Below, in pieces: positions 16,868-27,653 of a DNA stretch of 64,000 nt. Source of the DNA: an uncultured Flavobacteriaceae bacterium. GTDB taxonomy: Bacteria > Bacteroidota > Bacteroidia > Flavobacteriales > Flavobacteriaceae. Position 1 is the stretch's first letter. Every line of letters begins with the position of its first letter. A program made the position numbers and the translations under genes. Location: NCBI GenBank assembly GCA_947488435.1, contig CANKZG010000003.1, positions 124,001 to 188,000 of the forward strand, read 5' to 3'. Below the pieces are notes generated by a model. It saw nothing but the letters and a program-made list of their open reading frames with translations. It was not told where the DNA came from and did no database searches.

Positions 16868-19021
16868 ATGCGAAAAGATGTTCAAAATATTGCCTTAAAA
16901 ACCGCTGTAGTTTCAGATCAAAAAACAGCCAACGCTGATAATGCTAACTTTGAAACTGCAGAAGGCATAGCGGTAAAAAAGATCTATTCAAAAAACGATA
17001 TTTCTGAATTAGAACATGCTAATTTCGTTGCTGGAATCCCTCCTTATCTCAGAGGCCCCTATAGCACAATGTATGTACGAAGACCATGGACCATAAGGCA
17101 ATATGCAGGATTCTCAACCGCTGAAGAAAGTAATGCCTTTTATAGACGAAATTTAGCTGCGGGTCAAAAAGGACTTTCCGTTGCCTTTGATCTTCCCACC
17201 CATCGGGGTTATGATAGTGATCATTCCCGAGTTGTAGGGGATGTTGGAAAAGCGGGGGTTGCCATTGATTCTGTAGAAGACATGAAACTTTTGTTTGACA
17301 GTATTCCATTAAATGAAATGTCGGTCTCTATGACCATGAATGGTGCTGTTTTGCCTATTATGGCTTTTTATATTGTAGCAGCGGAAGAACAAGGTGTTTC
17401 TAAAGAGCAACTTGCAGGTACTATTCAGAATGATATCTTAAAAGAATTCATGGTCCGCAACACCTATATCTACCCCCCCAGGCCATCTATGCAAATAGTT
17501 GCTGATATTTTTAAATATACCAGTAAATACATGCCCAAGTTCAATAGTATTAGTATTTCCGGGTATCATATGCATGAGGCTGGTGCAACGGCCGATATTG
17601 AACTTGCCTATACATTGGCTGATGGCTTGGAATATATACGAACAGGGTTACAGAGTGGTTTATCTATCGATAGCTTTGCTCCGCGACTTTCTTTCTTTTG
17701 GGCAATAGGAATGAATCATTTCATGGAAATTGCCAAATTACGTGCTGGTCGCATGCTATGGGCAAAACTGGTGAAACAATTCAATCCAAAAAATGAAAAA
17801 TCCTTAGCATTACGAACACACTGTCAAACTAGTGGATGGAGTTTAACTGAACAGGATCCCTTTAACAATGTGGCAAGAACTACTATTGAAGCAGCAGCTG
17901 CCGTATTTGGAGGTACTCAAAGTTTGCATACCAACGCATTGGACGAAGCCATTGCTTTACCCACCGATTTTTCTGCGCGTATTGCAAGAAATACGCAACT
18001 TTTCCTTCAGAAAGAAACCAAAATAACAAAAACGGTAGATCCGTGGGCAGGCAGCTATTATGTGGAGTCCTTAACGGATCAAATTGCTCAAAAGGCGTGG
18101 AAACTGATTGAAGAAGTAGAAGCGTTGGGAGGTATGACAAAAGCTATTGATGCGGGTATTCCAAAAATGAGAATTGAAGAAGCTGCAGCAAAAAAGCAAG
18201 CCAGAATTGATAGTAATCAAGATATTATTGTTGGTGTAAATAAATATGCTTTAGCCTCAGAAGATCCACTTCATATTTTGGAAGTTGATAACGCTAAAGT
18301 AAGACAACAACAAGTCAATCGCCTACAACAGATAAAAAATGATCGGGATAGTACTGCGGTAACAAAAGCATTGAAAAAACTAACCGATTTATCGATCTTA
18401 AAATTGAGTAAAAAAAATAATGACCCCAGCGAAAATTTACTATCTTTAGCGGTAGAGGCGGCAAGAGCCAGAGCAACCTTAGGAGAGATCAGCGACGCTA
18501 TGGAAGTCGCTTTCAAGAGATATAAAGCAAAAATACAATCAGTTAGCGGGGTGTATTCGAAAGAAATAAAAGACGACAGCAGTTTTAAAAAAGCACGAGC
18601 GTTAGCCGATTCATTTGCCGAAAATGAAGGGCGAAGACCAAGAATAATGATAGCAAAAATGGGGCAGGATGGTCACGATAGAGGGGCTAAGGTTGTTGCA
18701 ACAGGTTATGCAGATCTTGGTTTTGATGTAGATATTGGTCCTCTTTTTCAGACACCGGCAGAAACGGTAAAACAAGCAATAGAGAATGACGTGCATGTAT
18801 TGGGTGTATCATCGCTTGCAGGAGGTCACAAAACTTTGGTTCCTGAAGTAGTTAAGGAATTGGAAAAATACAATAGAAATGATATTATGATTATTGTTGG
18901 TGGCGTAATTCCAAAACAAGATTACCAATATCTTTTTGATGCAGGCGCTGTTGCCATTTTTGGTCCAGGAACTAAAATTAGCGAAGCTGCTATTCAAATA
19001 TTAGAAATTTTAATAGACTAA
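16868..19021 (+). CDS. mutB: Methylmalonyl-CoA mutase large (alpha, catalytic) subunit
   Basis: A 717-residue adenosylcobalamin enzyme. The barrel domain has the substrate region [20 protein letters not shown] and the active-site blocks [17 protein letters not shown] and [11 protein letters not shown]. The C-terminal B12-binding domain (about 580-717) has DGHDRGAK (the base-off DxHxxG motif with the cobalt-ligating His) and SSLAGGH. It isomerises succinyl-CoA and methylmalonyl-CoA for propionate metabolism. ATG 16868 comes one base after mutA; an in-frame ATG at 16853 overlapping mutA is also possible. No epimerase or MeaB-type chaperone gene is nearby. Confidence 0.97.
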   Translation: MRKDVQNIALKTAVVSDQKTANADNANFETAEGIAVKKIYSKNDISELEHANFVAGIPPYLRGPYSTMYVRRPWTIRQYAGFSTAEESNAFYRRNLAAGQKGLSVAFDLPTHRGYDSDHSRVVGDVGKAGVAIDSVEDMKLLFDSIPLNEMSVSMTMNGAVLPIMAFYIVAAEEQGVSKEQLAGTIQNDILKEFMVRNTYIYPPRPSMQIVADIFKYTSKYMPKFNSISISGYHMHEAGATADIELAYTLADGLEYIRTGLQSGLSIDSFAPRLSFFWAIGMNHFMEIAKLRAGRMLWAKLVKQFNPKNEKSLALRTHCQTSGWSLTEQDPFNNVARTTIEAAAAVFGGTQSLHTNALDEAIALPTDFSARIARNTQLFLQKETKITKTVDPWAGSYYVESLTDQIAQKAWKLIEEVEALGGMTKAIDAGIPKMRIEEAAAKKQARIDSNQDIIVGVNKYALASEDPLHILEVDNAKVRQQQVNRLQQIKNDRDSTAVTKALKKLTDLSILKLSKKNNDPSENLLSLAVEAARARATLGEISDAMEVAFKRYKAKIQSVSGVYSKEIKDDSSFKKARALADSFAENEGRRPRIMIAKMGQDGHDRGAKVVATGYADLGFDVDIGPLFQTPAETVKQAIENDVHVLGVSSLAGGHKTLVPEVVKELEKYNRNDIMIIVGGVIPKQDYQYLFDAGAVAIFGPGTKISEAAIQILEILID

Positions 19022-19055
19022 TTCAATATACGCTTTCTAAAAAGTACAGAACATT

Positions 19056-21911
19056 ATGACACATCCTACTATAGTAAAAAAAATTAGTTGTTTTTTCACT
19101 TTTTTTATCTTTCTCTCAAGCATAAATGCTCAAGTTGCGGAACCCGACCAAATGGTTTCTGGAACAGTTGTAGATGAACCTTTACCTATAGATCCTAATG
19201 TAAAAATTGGGAAACTATCGAACGGTCTTACTTACTACATTCGCAATAATGGAAAGCCAGAAGATAAAGTAGAATTACGATTGGTTGTAAATGCCGGTTC
19301 TATACTCGAAGATGATGATCAATTAGGTCTTGCACATTTTATGGAGCATATGAATTTTAATGGTACTGCCAATTTCAAAAAAAATGACCTCGTAGATTAC
19401 TTGCAAAGTATTGGAGTTAAATTTGGGGCGGATTTGAATGCATATACAAGTTTCGATGAAACGGTTTATATTTTACCCATTCCTAGCAACGATCCTGAAA
19501 AATTAGAAAAAGGATTTCAAATTATAGAAGATTGGGCATTTAACACCCTTCTGGAAGATACCGATATCGATGAAGAACGCGGGGTTGTTCTGGAGGAATA
19601 TCGCCTGGGTCTAGGAGCTGAAGAGCGTATGCGACAGCGCTATCTTCCAAAAATCATGTCTAACGCAAAATATGCTCAACGTCTTCCTATAGGAACTAAA
19701 GAAAGTTTGGAAGGATTTTCGTATGAGAGTCTTAAGCGTTTTCGAAATGACTGGTATCGACCCGATTTAATGGCGGTTATTGCTGTTGGAGATTTAGATG
19801 TTGCTACCCTCGAACAAAAAATAAAAACACATTTCGAAAGTAAAACGGCTCCTGCTAATCCAAGACAAAGAGAGGTATTTAGTCTTCCAAACCATGAGGA
19901 AACTTTAGTCGCAGTTGAAACGGATAAAGAAGCTAGTTTTACCCGTGTGCAAATTATGTATAAGGATAAAGAGGATGCAAAAATAACCCGAACTATTGCA
20001 GATTACAGAGATCAGATGGTAGAAGGGCTATTTTCGCAAATGATCAATAACCGTTTAAATGAACTACGCAATGGCAATACCCCGCCTTTTGTATTTGGAT
20101 TTTCTTTTCATGGAGGAACTTTTTCCAGAACTAAAGAAGCTTATCAGTCAACGGCTATTACAAGTGAAACAGGACAGCTCGTAGCTTTAGAAGCGCTTTT
20201 GACCGAAAATGAACGTGTAAAAAGATTTGGATTCCAACAAGGAGAATTTGAACGTGCTAAAAAAGACGTCATGGCTCGTCTTGAACGTGCTTATAAAGAT
20301 AGAGAGAAACAAGAATCTAATCGTATCATTGGAGCTTACGTAAATAATTATCTGGAAGAAACTCCAATTCCAGGTACCGCATGGAATTATGAATTTTATA
20401 AAAAAGAGCTTCCTAATGTAAAAATTGAAGAGATTAATGCTCTTATTACCAATTTTTTACATGAAGACAATAGAACTATTGTTTTTACAGGGATTGAAAA
20501 GGAAGGGGTAAAAAAAGTAACTGAAGACGAAATATTAACCATCTTAAAGAAAGTAGAAACGGATGACAATATTAAACCCTATGAAGATTCAAATATTCGC
20601 AGCGCCTTAATGACAGAGCTACCGAATAAAGGTAAAATTGTTGAAACTACTACTAATGAAAAACTAGGGTATACCAAGTTTGTATTAAGCAACGGAGTTA
20701 CGGTTACCTATAAGAAAACAGACTTCAAAAATGATGAGGTTTTGTTTGATGCTTTTAGCTATGGGGGCACTTCCCTTTACTCTGCAGCCGAATTAAAAAG
20801 TACTTCATTCGGAAATGGAGGGCTTTCAGAAGCTGGCGTTGATGGGCTTTCAAAAAACGATCTTTCTAAAATACTGACCGGAAAAATTGTAAATGTCTCT
20901 CCCTATATTACTGGATTGAGCGAAGGATTTAGAGGCTCGTCTTCTCCAAAGGATTTAGAAACCTTGTTTCAATTGGTACATCTATACTTCACTAAGCTCA
21001 ATAAAGATCAAGATGCTTTTAATGCTTTTGTGAGTAAGCAAAAGGGGTTGTTTTCTAACTTTCTATTGAATCCGCAGTTCTACTTTCAAAATGAACTGGG
21101 AAAATTTAGAAACCAAGGAAATCCTCGATATGTTGGTTTTCCAACTGCTGAAGCCATGGATCAATTAGATTATAATCTGGCATACACTAAATATCAGGAA
21201 CGGTTTGCAAATGCCGGAGATTTCAATTTTTATTTTGTTGGAAATATAGACGAGACTAAACTTCGTGACTTCGCAGAAATTTACCTTGGAAGCTTGCCGG
21301 CATCAGAAAATAAGGAAAATTATAAAGTTCATGATTTCAGACCTTTAACTGGAAACCATGAGAAAATTGTAAAAATAGGAAAAGATCCCAAAAGTCTTGT
21401 AAGTCTTATCTGGAATGGAGAAACTGCTTACGATGCAAAAGAAAGTTACTATATGCGAAGTTTGGGTGAGATATTAACAATTAAATTGGTAGAAAAACTT
21501 CGGGAAGAAGAATCTGGTGTTTACGGGGTTGGCGCTAATGGACGACTTAGTAAAATACCTTATGGATCGTACAGTTTTAGTATTGGTTTCCCATGCGGAC
21601 CAGAAAATGTAGAAAAACTTAAAGAAGCTGCATTAACGGAAGTTAAGCGGTTGATTAATGAAGGCCCTACGGATAAGGATTTAGCAAAAATTAAAGAAGC
21701 ACAACTTTTAAAACGTAAAGAAGATATAAAAAAGAACCGTTTTTGGCTTACAAGTTTACGTTCCAATGATTATTTACAGCGATCAGAGGAGGATTATTCT
21801 TCCTATGAAACTAAAGTAAATGCGCTTACTAAAAATGATATTCAAAAAGTAGCAAAAAAATATTTAGCTAAAGATTTCATTACTGGTATTCAGTTACCGG
21901 AAGACGAGTAA
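19056..21911 (+). CDS. M16-family zinc protease (pitrilysin-like), secreted
   Basis: A 951-residue two-lobed M16 metallopeptidase with a signal peptide (about 1-26, ending SSINAQ). The inverted zinc motif is HFMEH (94-98), with the distal Glu in DEERGVVLEEYRLG. A second M16 half (from about 540) has no zinc motif, as usual for closed two-lobed members. Likely periplasmic degradation of peptides. It follows mutB by 34 bases with no clear promoter between. Confidence 0.93.
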   Translation: MTHPTIVKKISCFFTFFIFLSSINAQVAEPDQMVSGTVVDEPLPIDPNVKIGKLSNGLTYYIRNNGKPEDKVELRLVVNAGSILEDDDQLGLAHFMEHMNFNGTANFKKNDLVDYLQSIGVKFGADLNAYTSFDETVYILPIPSNDPEKLEKGFQIIEDWAFNTLLEDTDIDEERGVVLEEYRLGLGAEERMRQRYLPKIMSNAKYAQRLPIGTKESLEGFSYESLKRFRNDWYRPDLMAVIAVGDLDVATLEQKIKTHFESKTAPANPRQREVFSLPNHEETLVAVETDKEASFTRVQIMYKDKEDAKITRTIADYRDQMVEGLFSQMINNRLNELRNGNTPPFVFGFSFHGGTFSRTKEAYQSTAITSETGQLVALEALLTENERVKRFGFQQGEFERAKKDVMARLERAYKDREKQESNRIIGAYVNNYLEETPIPGTAWNYEFYKKELPNVKIEEINALITNFLHEDNRTIVFTGIEKEGVKKVTEDEILTILKKVETDDNIKPYEDSNIRSALMTELPNKGKIVETTTNEKLGYTKFVLSNGVTVTYKKTDFKNDEVLFDAFSYGGTSLYSAAELKSTSFGNGGLSEAGVDGLSKNDLSKILTGKIVNVSPYITGLSEGFRGSSSPKDLETLFQLVHLYFTKLNKDQDAFNAFVSKQKGLFSNFLLNPQFYFQNELGKFRNQGNPRYVGFPTAEAMDQLDYNLAYTKYQERFANAGDFNFYFVGNIDETKLRDFAEIYLGSLPASENKENYKVHDFRPLTGNHEKIVKIGKDPKSLVSLIWNGETAYDAKESYYMRSLGEILTIKLVEKLREEESGVYGVGANGRLSKIPYGSYSFSIGFPCGPENVEKLKEAALTEVKRLINEGPTDKDLAKIKEAQLLKRKEDIKKNRFWLTSLRSNDYLQRSEEDYSSYETKVNALTKNDIQKVAKKYLAKDFITGIQLPEDE

Positions 21912-22107
21912 TCTAATACAGGTTGTTTTAACTTAAAGGGAGGTTTTATATAATTTCTAGAACGAGACGCTGTGGTGCTGCATAATTGACAAGGACAAGT
22001 TTAACTGACTTTAACACCTATTCTTTCTGTTATTCACTTTGTGTTAACAAAATACATTTTTTAGCACCATAAATAATTGTATTTTTAACCCCTAACTTAC
22101 TTGTACC

Positions 22108-22881
22108 ATGGGCAAAATTATTGCTATCGCCAATCAGAAAGGTGGGGTGGGAAAGACCACTACCACAGTTAACCTTGCCGCTGCTTTAGGGGTTCTTGAA
22201 AAAAAGGTTTTGCTGATTGATGCAGATCCCCAGGCAAATGCTACCTCAGGATTAGGGATTGATGTTGACAATGTTCAAAGTGGCACTTATCAATTGCTAG
22301 AACATACGCAGAAGGCTGAAACAACAATTATTAATACTTCATCTCCAAATGTTGACCTAATTCCGTCGCATATTGATTTGGTAGCCATAGAAATAGAATT
22401 GGTTGATAAGGATGAACGAGAGTATATGTTGAAAAAGGCTATAAATCATTTAAAAGAGGTTTATGACTTTATTTTAATTGACTGTGCTCCTTCCCTTGGT
22501 TTGCTTACCTTAAATGCACTAACAGCTGCAGATGCTGTAATGATTCCTATTCAATGCGAATACTTCGCTTTAGAAGGTTTAGGAAAGCTTTTAAATACCA
22601 TAAAGAGTATCCAGAAAATACACAATCCCGATTTGGATATTGAAGGGATGCTATTAACGATGTACGATTCCAGATTGCGACTTTCTAATCAAGTGGTGGA
22701 GGAAGTAAAAAAACATTTTGGAGATATGGTTTTTGATACCATCATCCAACGAAACGTTCGCTTAAGTGAAGCACCCAGTTATGGTGAAACTATTATTAAA
22801 TACGATGCTAGTAGTAAAGGTGCTGCCAATTATTTAAATTTGGCTAATGAAGTTTTGAAAAAAAATAAGGAGAAAGTATAA
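22108..22881 (+). CDS. parA: Chromosome-partitioning ATPase ParA (Soj)
   Basis: A 257-residue Walker-type ATPase with the deviant Walker A KGGVGKTTTTVNLA near residue 11, switch LIDADPQANAT and IDCAPSLGLLTLNAL. It moves ParB-parS complexes during chromosome segregation. The stop overlaps the parB start by one base. Upstream, TATTTTTA at 22080-22087 is a one-mismatch TAnnTTTG element. Confidence 0.96.
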   Translation: MGKIIAIANQKGGVGKTTTTVNLAAALGVLEKKVLLIDADPQANATSGLGIDVDNVQSGTYQLLEHTQKAETTIINTSSPNVDLIPSHIDLVAIEIELVDKDEREYMLKKAINHLKEVYDFILIDCAPSLGLLTLNALTAADAVMIPIQCEYFALEGLGKLLNTIKSIQKIHNPDLDIEGMLLTMYDSRLRLSNQVVEEVKKHFGDMVFDTIIQRNVRLSEAPSYGETIIKYDASSKGAANYLNLANEVLKKNKEKV

Positions 22882-23789
22882 TGGCGAAGGCAACAAAAAA
22901 ACAGGCGCTGGGAAGAGGTTTATCTGCTTTATTGAAAGACCCTGATAATGATATACAATCTGCATTAGATAAGAACGCGGATAAAGTTGTGGGGAGTATT
23001 GTAGAGTTAGATATCGATTCGATTGCTGTAAATCCCTTTCAACCTAGGTCCAATTTCAATGAAGAAGCTTTAACTGAATTGGCTACTTCTATTAGAGAGT
23101 TGGGGGTAATTCAACCCATTACCGTTCGTAAAATGGGCTTTGACGAATATCAACTTGTTTCTGGAGAACGTCGTTTCAGAGCTTCTAAGCTTGTTGGCTT
23201 AAAAACAATACCTGCTTACATTCGCATTGCTAATGATCAAGAATCTTTAGAAATGGCCTTGGTGGAAAACATCCAACGTCAGGATTTAGATCCCATCGAA
23301 ATTGCACTTTCTTATCAACGATTAATAGAGGATATACAATTAACACAAGAAAGATTAAGTGATCGTGTGGGTAAAAAACGCTCTACAATTACCAATTACC
23401 TGCGTTTACTTCGATTAGACCCAATAATTCAAACCGGAATTCGTGATGGTTTTTTAAGTATGGGACATGGTAGAGCTTTGGTAAATATTGATAAGAAAAA
23501 AGATCAAATAGCGCTTTACGAAAAAATTGTCGAGCACAATTTGTCTGTTCGGGAAACTGAAAAAACGGTACGAGAATACCAGAATAGCAAAAATGGAAAA
23601 GTATCAGCCCAAAAACCAGAAATTGCTATTGTTCCTGAATTTGCTAAAAAAGGTGCCCAACGTTTTACGGAACACCTTGCCGTAAAAGTAGAAGTTAAAA
23701 CTTCTGAAAAAGGTAATGGAAAAATAACAATCCCTTTTCATTCTAAAGAAGAGTTTAAACGTTTAAGAAAATTGATTACCGGTGAATAG
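22881..23789 (+). CDS. parB: Chromosome-partitioning CTPase/DNA-binding protein ParB (Spo0J)
   Basis: A 302-residue ParB. The N-terminal CTP-binding region carries the GERRFRASK and ENIQRQDLDP boxes, followed by a helix-turn-helix for parS (LSDRVGKKRSTITNYLRLL) and a C-terminal dimerisation segment ending in FHSKEEFKRLRKLI. It loads at parS and spreads as a clamp. I found no convincing parS site in this window. The 3' end overlaps the DUF5683 gene. Confidence 0.96.
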   Translation: MAKATKKQALGRGLSALLKDPDNDIQSALDKNADKVVGSIVELDIDSIAVNPFQPRSNFNEEALTELATSIRELGVIQPITVRKMGFDEYQLVSGERRFRASKLVGLKTIPAYIRIANDQESLEMALVENIQRQDLDPIEIALSYQRLIEDIQLTQERLSDRVGKKRSTITNYLRLLRLDPIIQTGIRDGFLSMGHGRALVNIDKKKDQIALYEKIVEHNLSVRETEKTVREYQNSKNGKVSAQKPEIAIVPEFAKKGAQRFTEHLAVKVEVKTSEKGNGKITIPFHSKEEFKRLRKLITGE

Positions 23790-24429
23790 AAATCTAAGTT
23801 TTTTATTCTTTTTTTTACTTTCGGTAGTTGCAACCCAGGCACAGGATGAAAGGCCTGAACTGCAAATTGATACGGTAGAAACCGTTATCGAAGGTAAAGG
23901 TATCAAGGCGGATAGGGCTTTTCTTGAAAAAAGGAAACGCATTAATCCTTTAGCACCCAGCAAAGCAGCTTTCTATTCTGCCATACTTCCGGGTTTAGGG
24001 CAAATCTATAATCGTCGCTATTGGAAAGTGCCTATTGTATATGCCGCAATTGGTACAGGAGTTTTAGTTTATTTAGATAACAACAGTAATTACAATAGAT
24101 TCAGAGATGCTTTTAAACGGCGAAGAGCTGGTTTTACGGATGACGAATTTTTTGATCTTCCACCACTTCAAGATACGCCTCCTGCAAATCCCGAATTTAG
24201 TACCGCTGCTTTAGAAGATGCTCAGGAGCGTTTTCAACGTGATCGTGATTTGGCATTAGTTGTTACAATACTATTGTATGCTCTAAATGTGGTAGATGCT
24301 AATGTTGATGCGCACTTGAAACAATTTAATATTGACAATAATTTAGATCTGGATATTACTCCTTTTGTAAATCAAAATCCTATTTCGGCAAATATAGATT
24401 TTGGAATGACATTCACTATAAAATTTTAA
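23782..24429 (+). CDS. DUF5683 family protein
   Basis: A 215-residue protein with an N-terminal signal sequence (about 1-20, ending VVATQA). The DUF5683 core is NPLAPSKAAFYSAILPGLGQ, then YNRRYWKVPIVYAAIGTG, with hydrophobic helices around 65-85 and 155-175. Function unknown. In flavobacteria this family habitually sits between parB and dapB, as here. The likely start is GTG 23782, overlapping the parB stop by eight bases, because it gives the full signal peptide. Confidence 0.85.
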   Translation: MNRNLSFLFFFLLSVVATQAQDERPELQIDTVETVIEGKGIKADRAFLEKRKRINPLAPSKAAFYSAILPGLGQIYNRRYWKVPIVYAAIGTGVLVYLDNNSNYNRFRDAFKRRRAGFTDDEFFDLPPLQDTPPANPEFSTAALEDAQERFQRDRDLALVVTILLYALNVVDANVDAHLKQFNIDNNLDLDITPFVNQNPISANIDFGMTFTIKF

Positions 24430-24431
24430 GC

Positions 24432-25133
24432 ATGAATATTGCCTTATTTGGGTATGGAAAAATGGGGAAAATGATCGCGCAAATAGCGCAATCACGAAAA
24501 CATACCATTGGTTTAAAGGTAGATGTTGGAACCAATGAAATTAATTTGGATACGATCGATGTAGCTATCGACTTTAGCACTCCAGATGCTGCTTATACCA
24601 ATATAAGCAATTGTTTAAACTCAGGAATACCGGTAATTTCAGGGACAACAGGTTGGTTGGCGAATTATGATAAAGCGGTTGCTTTATGTAAGGAGAAAGA
24701 AGGTGCATTTATTTATGCTTCCAACTTTAGTTTGGGTGTAAATTTATTTTTTGAATTAAACGAGCGTCTGGCGAAAATGATGGCTAATCTGGATGCATAC
24801 AGGGTTGTTATGGAAGAAATCCATCATACGCAAAAAATAGATGCTCCAAGTGGCACGGCTATTACATTGGCTGAGAGTATAGTTGCAAATTCGAGTTACG
24901 ATGGTTGGAAACTTTCTGAAACCGAAACCGGAAAAATTCCGATACATTCCAAAAGAATTGGAAAAGTCCCCGGTACGCATGCGATTACCTATAACAGTGG
25001 AGTTGACAGTATAGAAATTAAACACACTGCTCACAATAGAGAAGGTTTTGCCTTAGGTGCTGTTATTGCAGCAGAATGGATACTAGGTAAGAAAGGTGTT
25101 TTTTCAATGAAAGATGTGTTAAACCTAGGTTAA
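24432..25133 (+). CDS. dapB: 4-hydroxy-tetrahydrodipicolinate reductase
   Basis: DapB reduces hydroxy-tetrahydrodipicolinate with NAD(P)H on the path to diaminopimelate and lysine. The 233-residue protein has the Rossmann glycine motif FGYGKMGKMIA (6-16), SGTTGW (70-75) and the active-site EEIHHTQKIDAPSGTA (128-143). It is short compared with the enterobacterial form (about 270) but complete. It follows DUF5683 by two bases. Confidence 0.96.
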   Translation: MNIALFGYGKMGKMIAQIAQSRKHTIGLKVDVGTNEINLDTIDVAIDFSTPDAAYTNISNCLNSGIPVISGTTGWLANYDKAVALCKEKEGAFIYASNFSLGVNLFFELNERLAKMMANLDAYRVVMEEIHHTQKIDAPSGTAITLAESIVANSSYDGWKLSETETGKIPIHSKRIGKVPGTHAITYNSGVDSIEIKHTAHNREGFALGAVIAAEWILGKKGVFSMKDVLNLG

Positions 25134-25185
25134 TAATTGTAACAGTATCACCGATTAAAAGTCTAAGAGAAGAAAGTTATTGTAT

Positions 25186-25193
25186 TATTTTTG
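25186..25193 (+). promoter_or_regulatory. -7 promoter element for lepB
   Basis: TATTTTTG in the 125-base dapB-lepB gap matches TAnnTTTG. It lies 65 bases upstream of the lepB ATG and would give lepB its own transcript. Confidence 0.5.
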
Positions 25194-25258
25194 TAATCAA
25201 TTGTATGAAGTAAGACACGTTTTAAACAATTGATTCCTATAAACTAACAACGAAACCA

Positions 25259-26962
25259 ATGAATGCATCACAGTGGATCCTTTTTATACTTGCAGTTCAG
25301 CTTATTCATTTTCTAGGTACTTGGAAACTATATGTTAAAGCTGGTAGAAAAGCTTGGGAGGCAGCAATTCCTATCTACAATGCGATCGTATTGATGCAAA
25401 TTATCAGAAGACCCAAATGGTGGGTATTTCTATTGTTTATTCCTATTATTAATCTACTCATGTTCCCAGTTGTTTGGGTAGAAACTATACGTAGTTTTGG
25501 TCAAAACACGTTAAAAGATACCTGGTTGGTGATTCTAACTCTTGGATTTTACACCTATTATCTAAATTATAGTATGGACGTAACCTATGTTGAAGATCGC
25601 AGTTTGCATCCTAAAAGCGCACTAGGAGAATGGGTAAGTTCTATTGTTTTTGCTATCGTTGCAGCAACTTTTGTGCACACCTATTTTATTCAACCTTATG
25701 TAATTCCTACAGGCTCTCTAGAAAAAACCTTGTTGATTGGAGATTTTTTATTCGTGAGTAAATTCCACTACGGGGCTCGTGCTCCCATGACAACAATTGC
25801 AGCTCCAATGGTTCATGACACTATTCCCGTCGCAAAAGTAAAATCATACTTGACAAAACCGCAACTCCCTTATTTTAGACTCCCGGGCTTTCAAAAAATA
25901 AAGCGAAACGATTTGGTTGTTTTCAGCTGGCCTGCTGATACGGTGCGTCAATTCTTTATTGCAGAAAAAGGAGTAAAAAAACCGATCGATAAAAAATCAA
26001 ATTATGTAAAACGCTGCGTAGGTCTCCCTGGAGATTCCTTAGCTGTTATTGATGGATATGTTCACATTAACGGCAAACAAACCGTATTACCCGATCGAGC
26101 AAAACCACAATATACTTACACTGTATATGGACAAAAAGGAGTTTCTTCCAGAGTGCTTTTGGAAGCGGGAGCAGACGATTTTACTCGTAAGTATATTACT
26201 TCTCGAATAAACGAACAACAAATTAAGGCTCTTAACAAACATATTTTAGGTGCTAATCGAACGCCTGACGGAAAATTAGAATTGTATACTAAGTATAGCG
26301 GTATTCCGGCCAGTGTTATCCAAAAATACCGATTGTCCTTGCAAGAAGTCACAGAACGACAGCGTTCGGTAGTGCTTACCAAAGAAAACGCAGCGAAACT
26401 ATCTCGAAATTCGGCAATTGATTCTGTAGTTAGGCAACTAAGTGCTTCAGGGGTTAGGGATGTTAGTATTTTTCCACACGACCCTTCTTATCAATGGAAT
26501 AATGATTTTTTTGGAACCCTATATATTCCAAAAGCGGGAACTACGATTCCTTTAACGCTCAAAACCCTCCCCTTATACAAGAAAATCATTAAAGATTACG
26601 AAAACAATACGATTTCGGTAACAGGAAATCAAATAAGTCTCAACGGTCAGGTTACAGATAGCTATACTTTTCAATATGATTATTACTGGATGATGGGTGA
26701 TAATAGACATCGGTCTGAAGATAGCCGTGCATGGGGGTTTGTTCCGGCCAATCACATAGTAGGAAAACCTATATTTATTTGGATGAGCCTTGAAGGTATT
26801 AATGATGGCGTAGCCAATTGGAAACCGCGTTGGAATCGCGTTTTTACTACGGTTAGTGGAAGTGGAGAACCGCAGTCATTATTTAAATATTTTCTACTGC
26901 TTCTTGCGGGCTGGTTTGTTTTCGATTATTTCAGGAAGCGTCGTAAGAAAGCAAAACAATAG
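25259..26962 (+). CDS. lepB: Signal peptidase I, large Bacteroidota form
   Basis: Membrane serine protease that removes signal peptides from exported proteins. At 567 residues it is much longer than E. coli LepB (324). Residues about 1-100 hold several hydrophobic helices (a DUF5684-like region), with another helix at about 125-143. The catalytic Ser is in PTGSLEKTL (Ser153) and the general-base Lys in NYVKRCVGLPGD (Lys251). Between that box and the C-terminal MMGDNRHRSEDSR (478-490) lies an insert of about 200 residues. A final membrane helix and basic tail follow (about 540-567). Confidence 0.95.
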   Translation: MNASQWILFILAVQLIHFLGTWKLYVKAGRKAWEAAIPIYNAIVLMQIIRRPKWWVFLLFIPIINLLMFPVVWVETIRSFGQNTLKDTWLVILTLGFYTYYLNYSMDVTYVEDRSLHPKSALGEWVSSIVFAIVAATFVHTYFIQPYVIPTGSLEKTLLIGDFLFVSKFHYGARAPMTTIAAPMVHDTIPVAKVKSYLTKPQLPYFRLPGFQKIKRNDLVVFSWPADTVRQFFIAEKGVKKPIDKKSNYVKRCVGLPGDSLAVIDGYVHINGKQTVLPDRAKPQYTYTVYGQKGVSSRVLLEAGADDFTRKYITSRINEQQIKALNKHILGANRTPDGKLELYTKYSGIPASVIQKYRLSLQEVTERQRSVVLTKENAAKLSRNSAIDSVVRQLSASGVRDVSIFPHDPSYQWNNDFFGTLYIPKAGTTIPLTLKTLPLYKKIIKDYENNTISVTGNQISLNGQVTDSYTFQYDYYWMMGDNRHRSEDSRAWGFVPANHIVGKPIFIWMSLEGINDGVANWKPRWNRVFTTVSGSGEPQSLFKYFLLLLAGWFVFDYFRKRRKKAKQ

Positions 26963-27011
26963 GCGTCCTATACCATAGCGATGTATAAAATACAGAAATA
27001 GTGTTATACGA

Positions 27012-27653
27012 ATGAAAACGCTTCTTCACCCTACTTACTTTCCAAATATTAAGAGTTTTGCTGTTTTAATACAAAGCAATGTTTGTTGGGAGGTTGAAGA
27101 TAACTTTCAAAAACAAACCTATCGTAATCGTTGCTATATTTGCACGGATCAGGGCAAACACATGCTTACCATACCCATACAACATGTCGGGGGAGCGCAA
27201 GGAAGACAAAAGTATAAAGAGGTTAAATTAGATCGCACCTATTCTTGGCAAAGGCAACATTGGCGTACACTTGAGACTGCTTATAGAACATCTCCATTTT
27301 TTGAGTTTTATGAAGATGATATTGTGGATTTGTTTAAAGATCCCACAGATTATCTTTTAGATTTTAATTTAAAATCTATTGAAATACTGTGCAATTGTTT
27401 GGAGTTATCTACTCCTCAGGAAAAAACAATCAACTATACCAAGGCCGTTAACAATGATTTAGTTGACGGACGTTTTTTGGTAAATGCAAAAAAAGAATTA
27501 TTCCATCCACAGGAACAGTACACGCAGGTGTTTGGAAGTAAGCATGGTTTTGTTGCAAATACGAGTATGTTAGATCTACTATTTAATGAAGGTCCTAATG
27601 CGCTAAATTATCTTAAAAACTATAATCTCAATTTTTTGGATGTTACGCTTTAG
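27012..27653 (+). CDS. WbqC-like family protein
   Basis: A 213-residue protein of the WbqC-like family: the N-terminal HPTYFPNIKSFAVL, then the RNRCYI segment and the DRTYSWQRQHWRTLETAYR block. Members occur in glycan and polysaccharide loci, but no reaction is established to my knowledge. It lies 49 bases after lepB and overlaps the DUF6122 gene by 14 bases, so the three may be co-transcribed. Confidence 0.85.
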   Translation: MKTLLHPTYFPNIKSFAVLIQSNVCWEVEDNFQKQTYRNRCYICTDQGKHMLTIPIQHVGGAQGRQKYKEVKLDRTYSWQRQHWRTLETAYRTSPFFEFYEDDIVDLFKDPTDYLLDFNLKSIEILCNCLELSTPQEKTINYTKAVNNDLVDGRFLVNAKKELFHPQEQYTQVFGSKHGFVANTSMLDLLFNEGPNALNYLKNYNLNFLDVTL

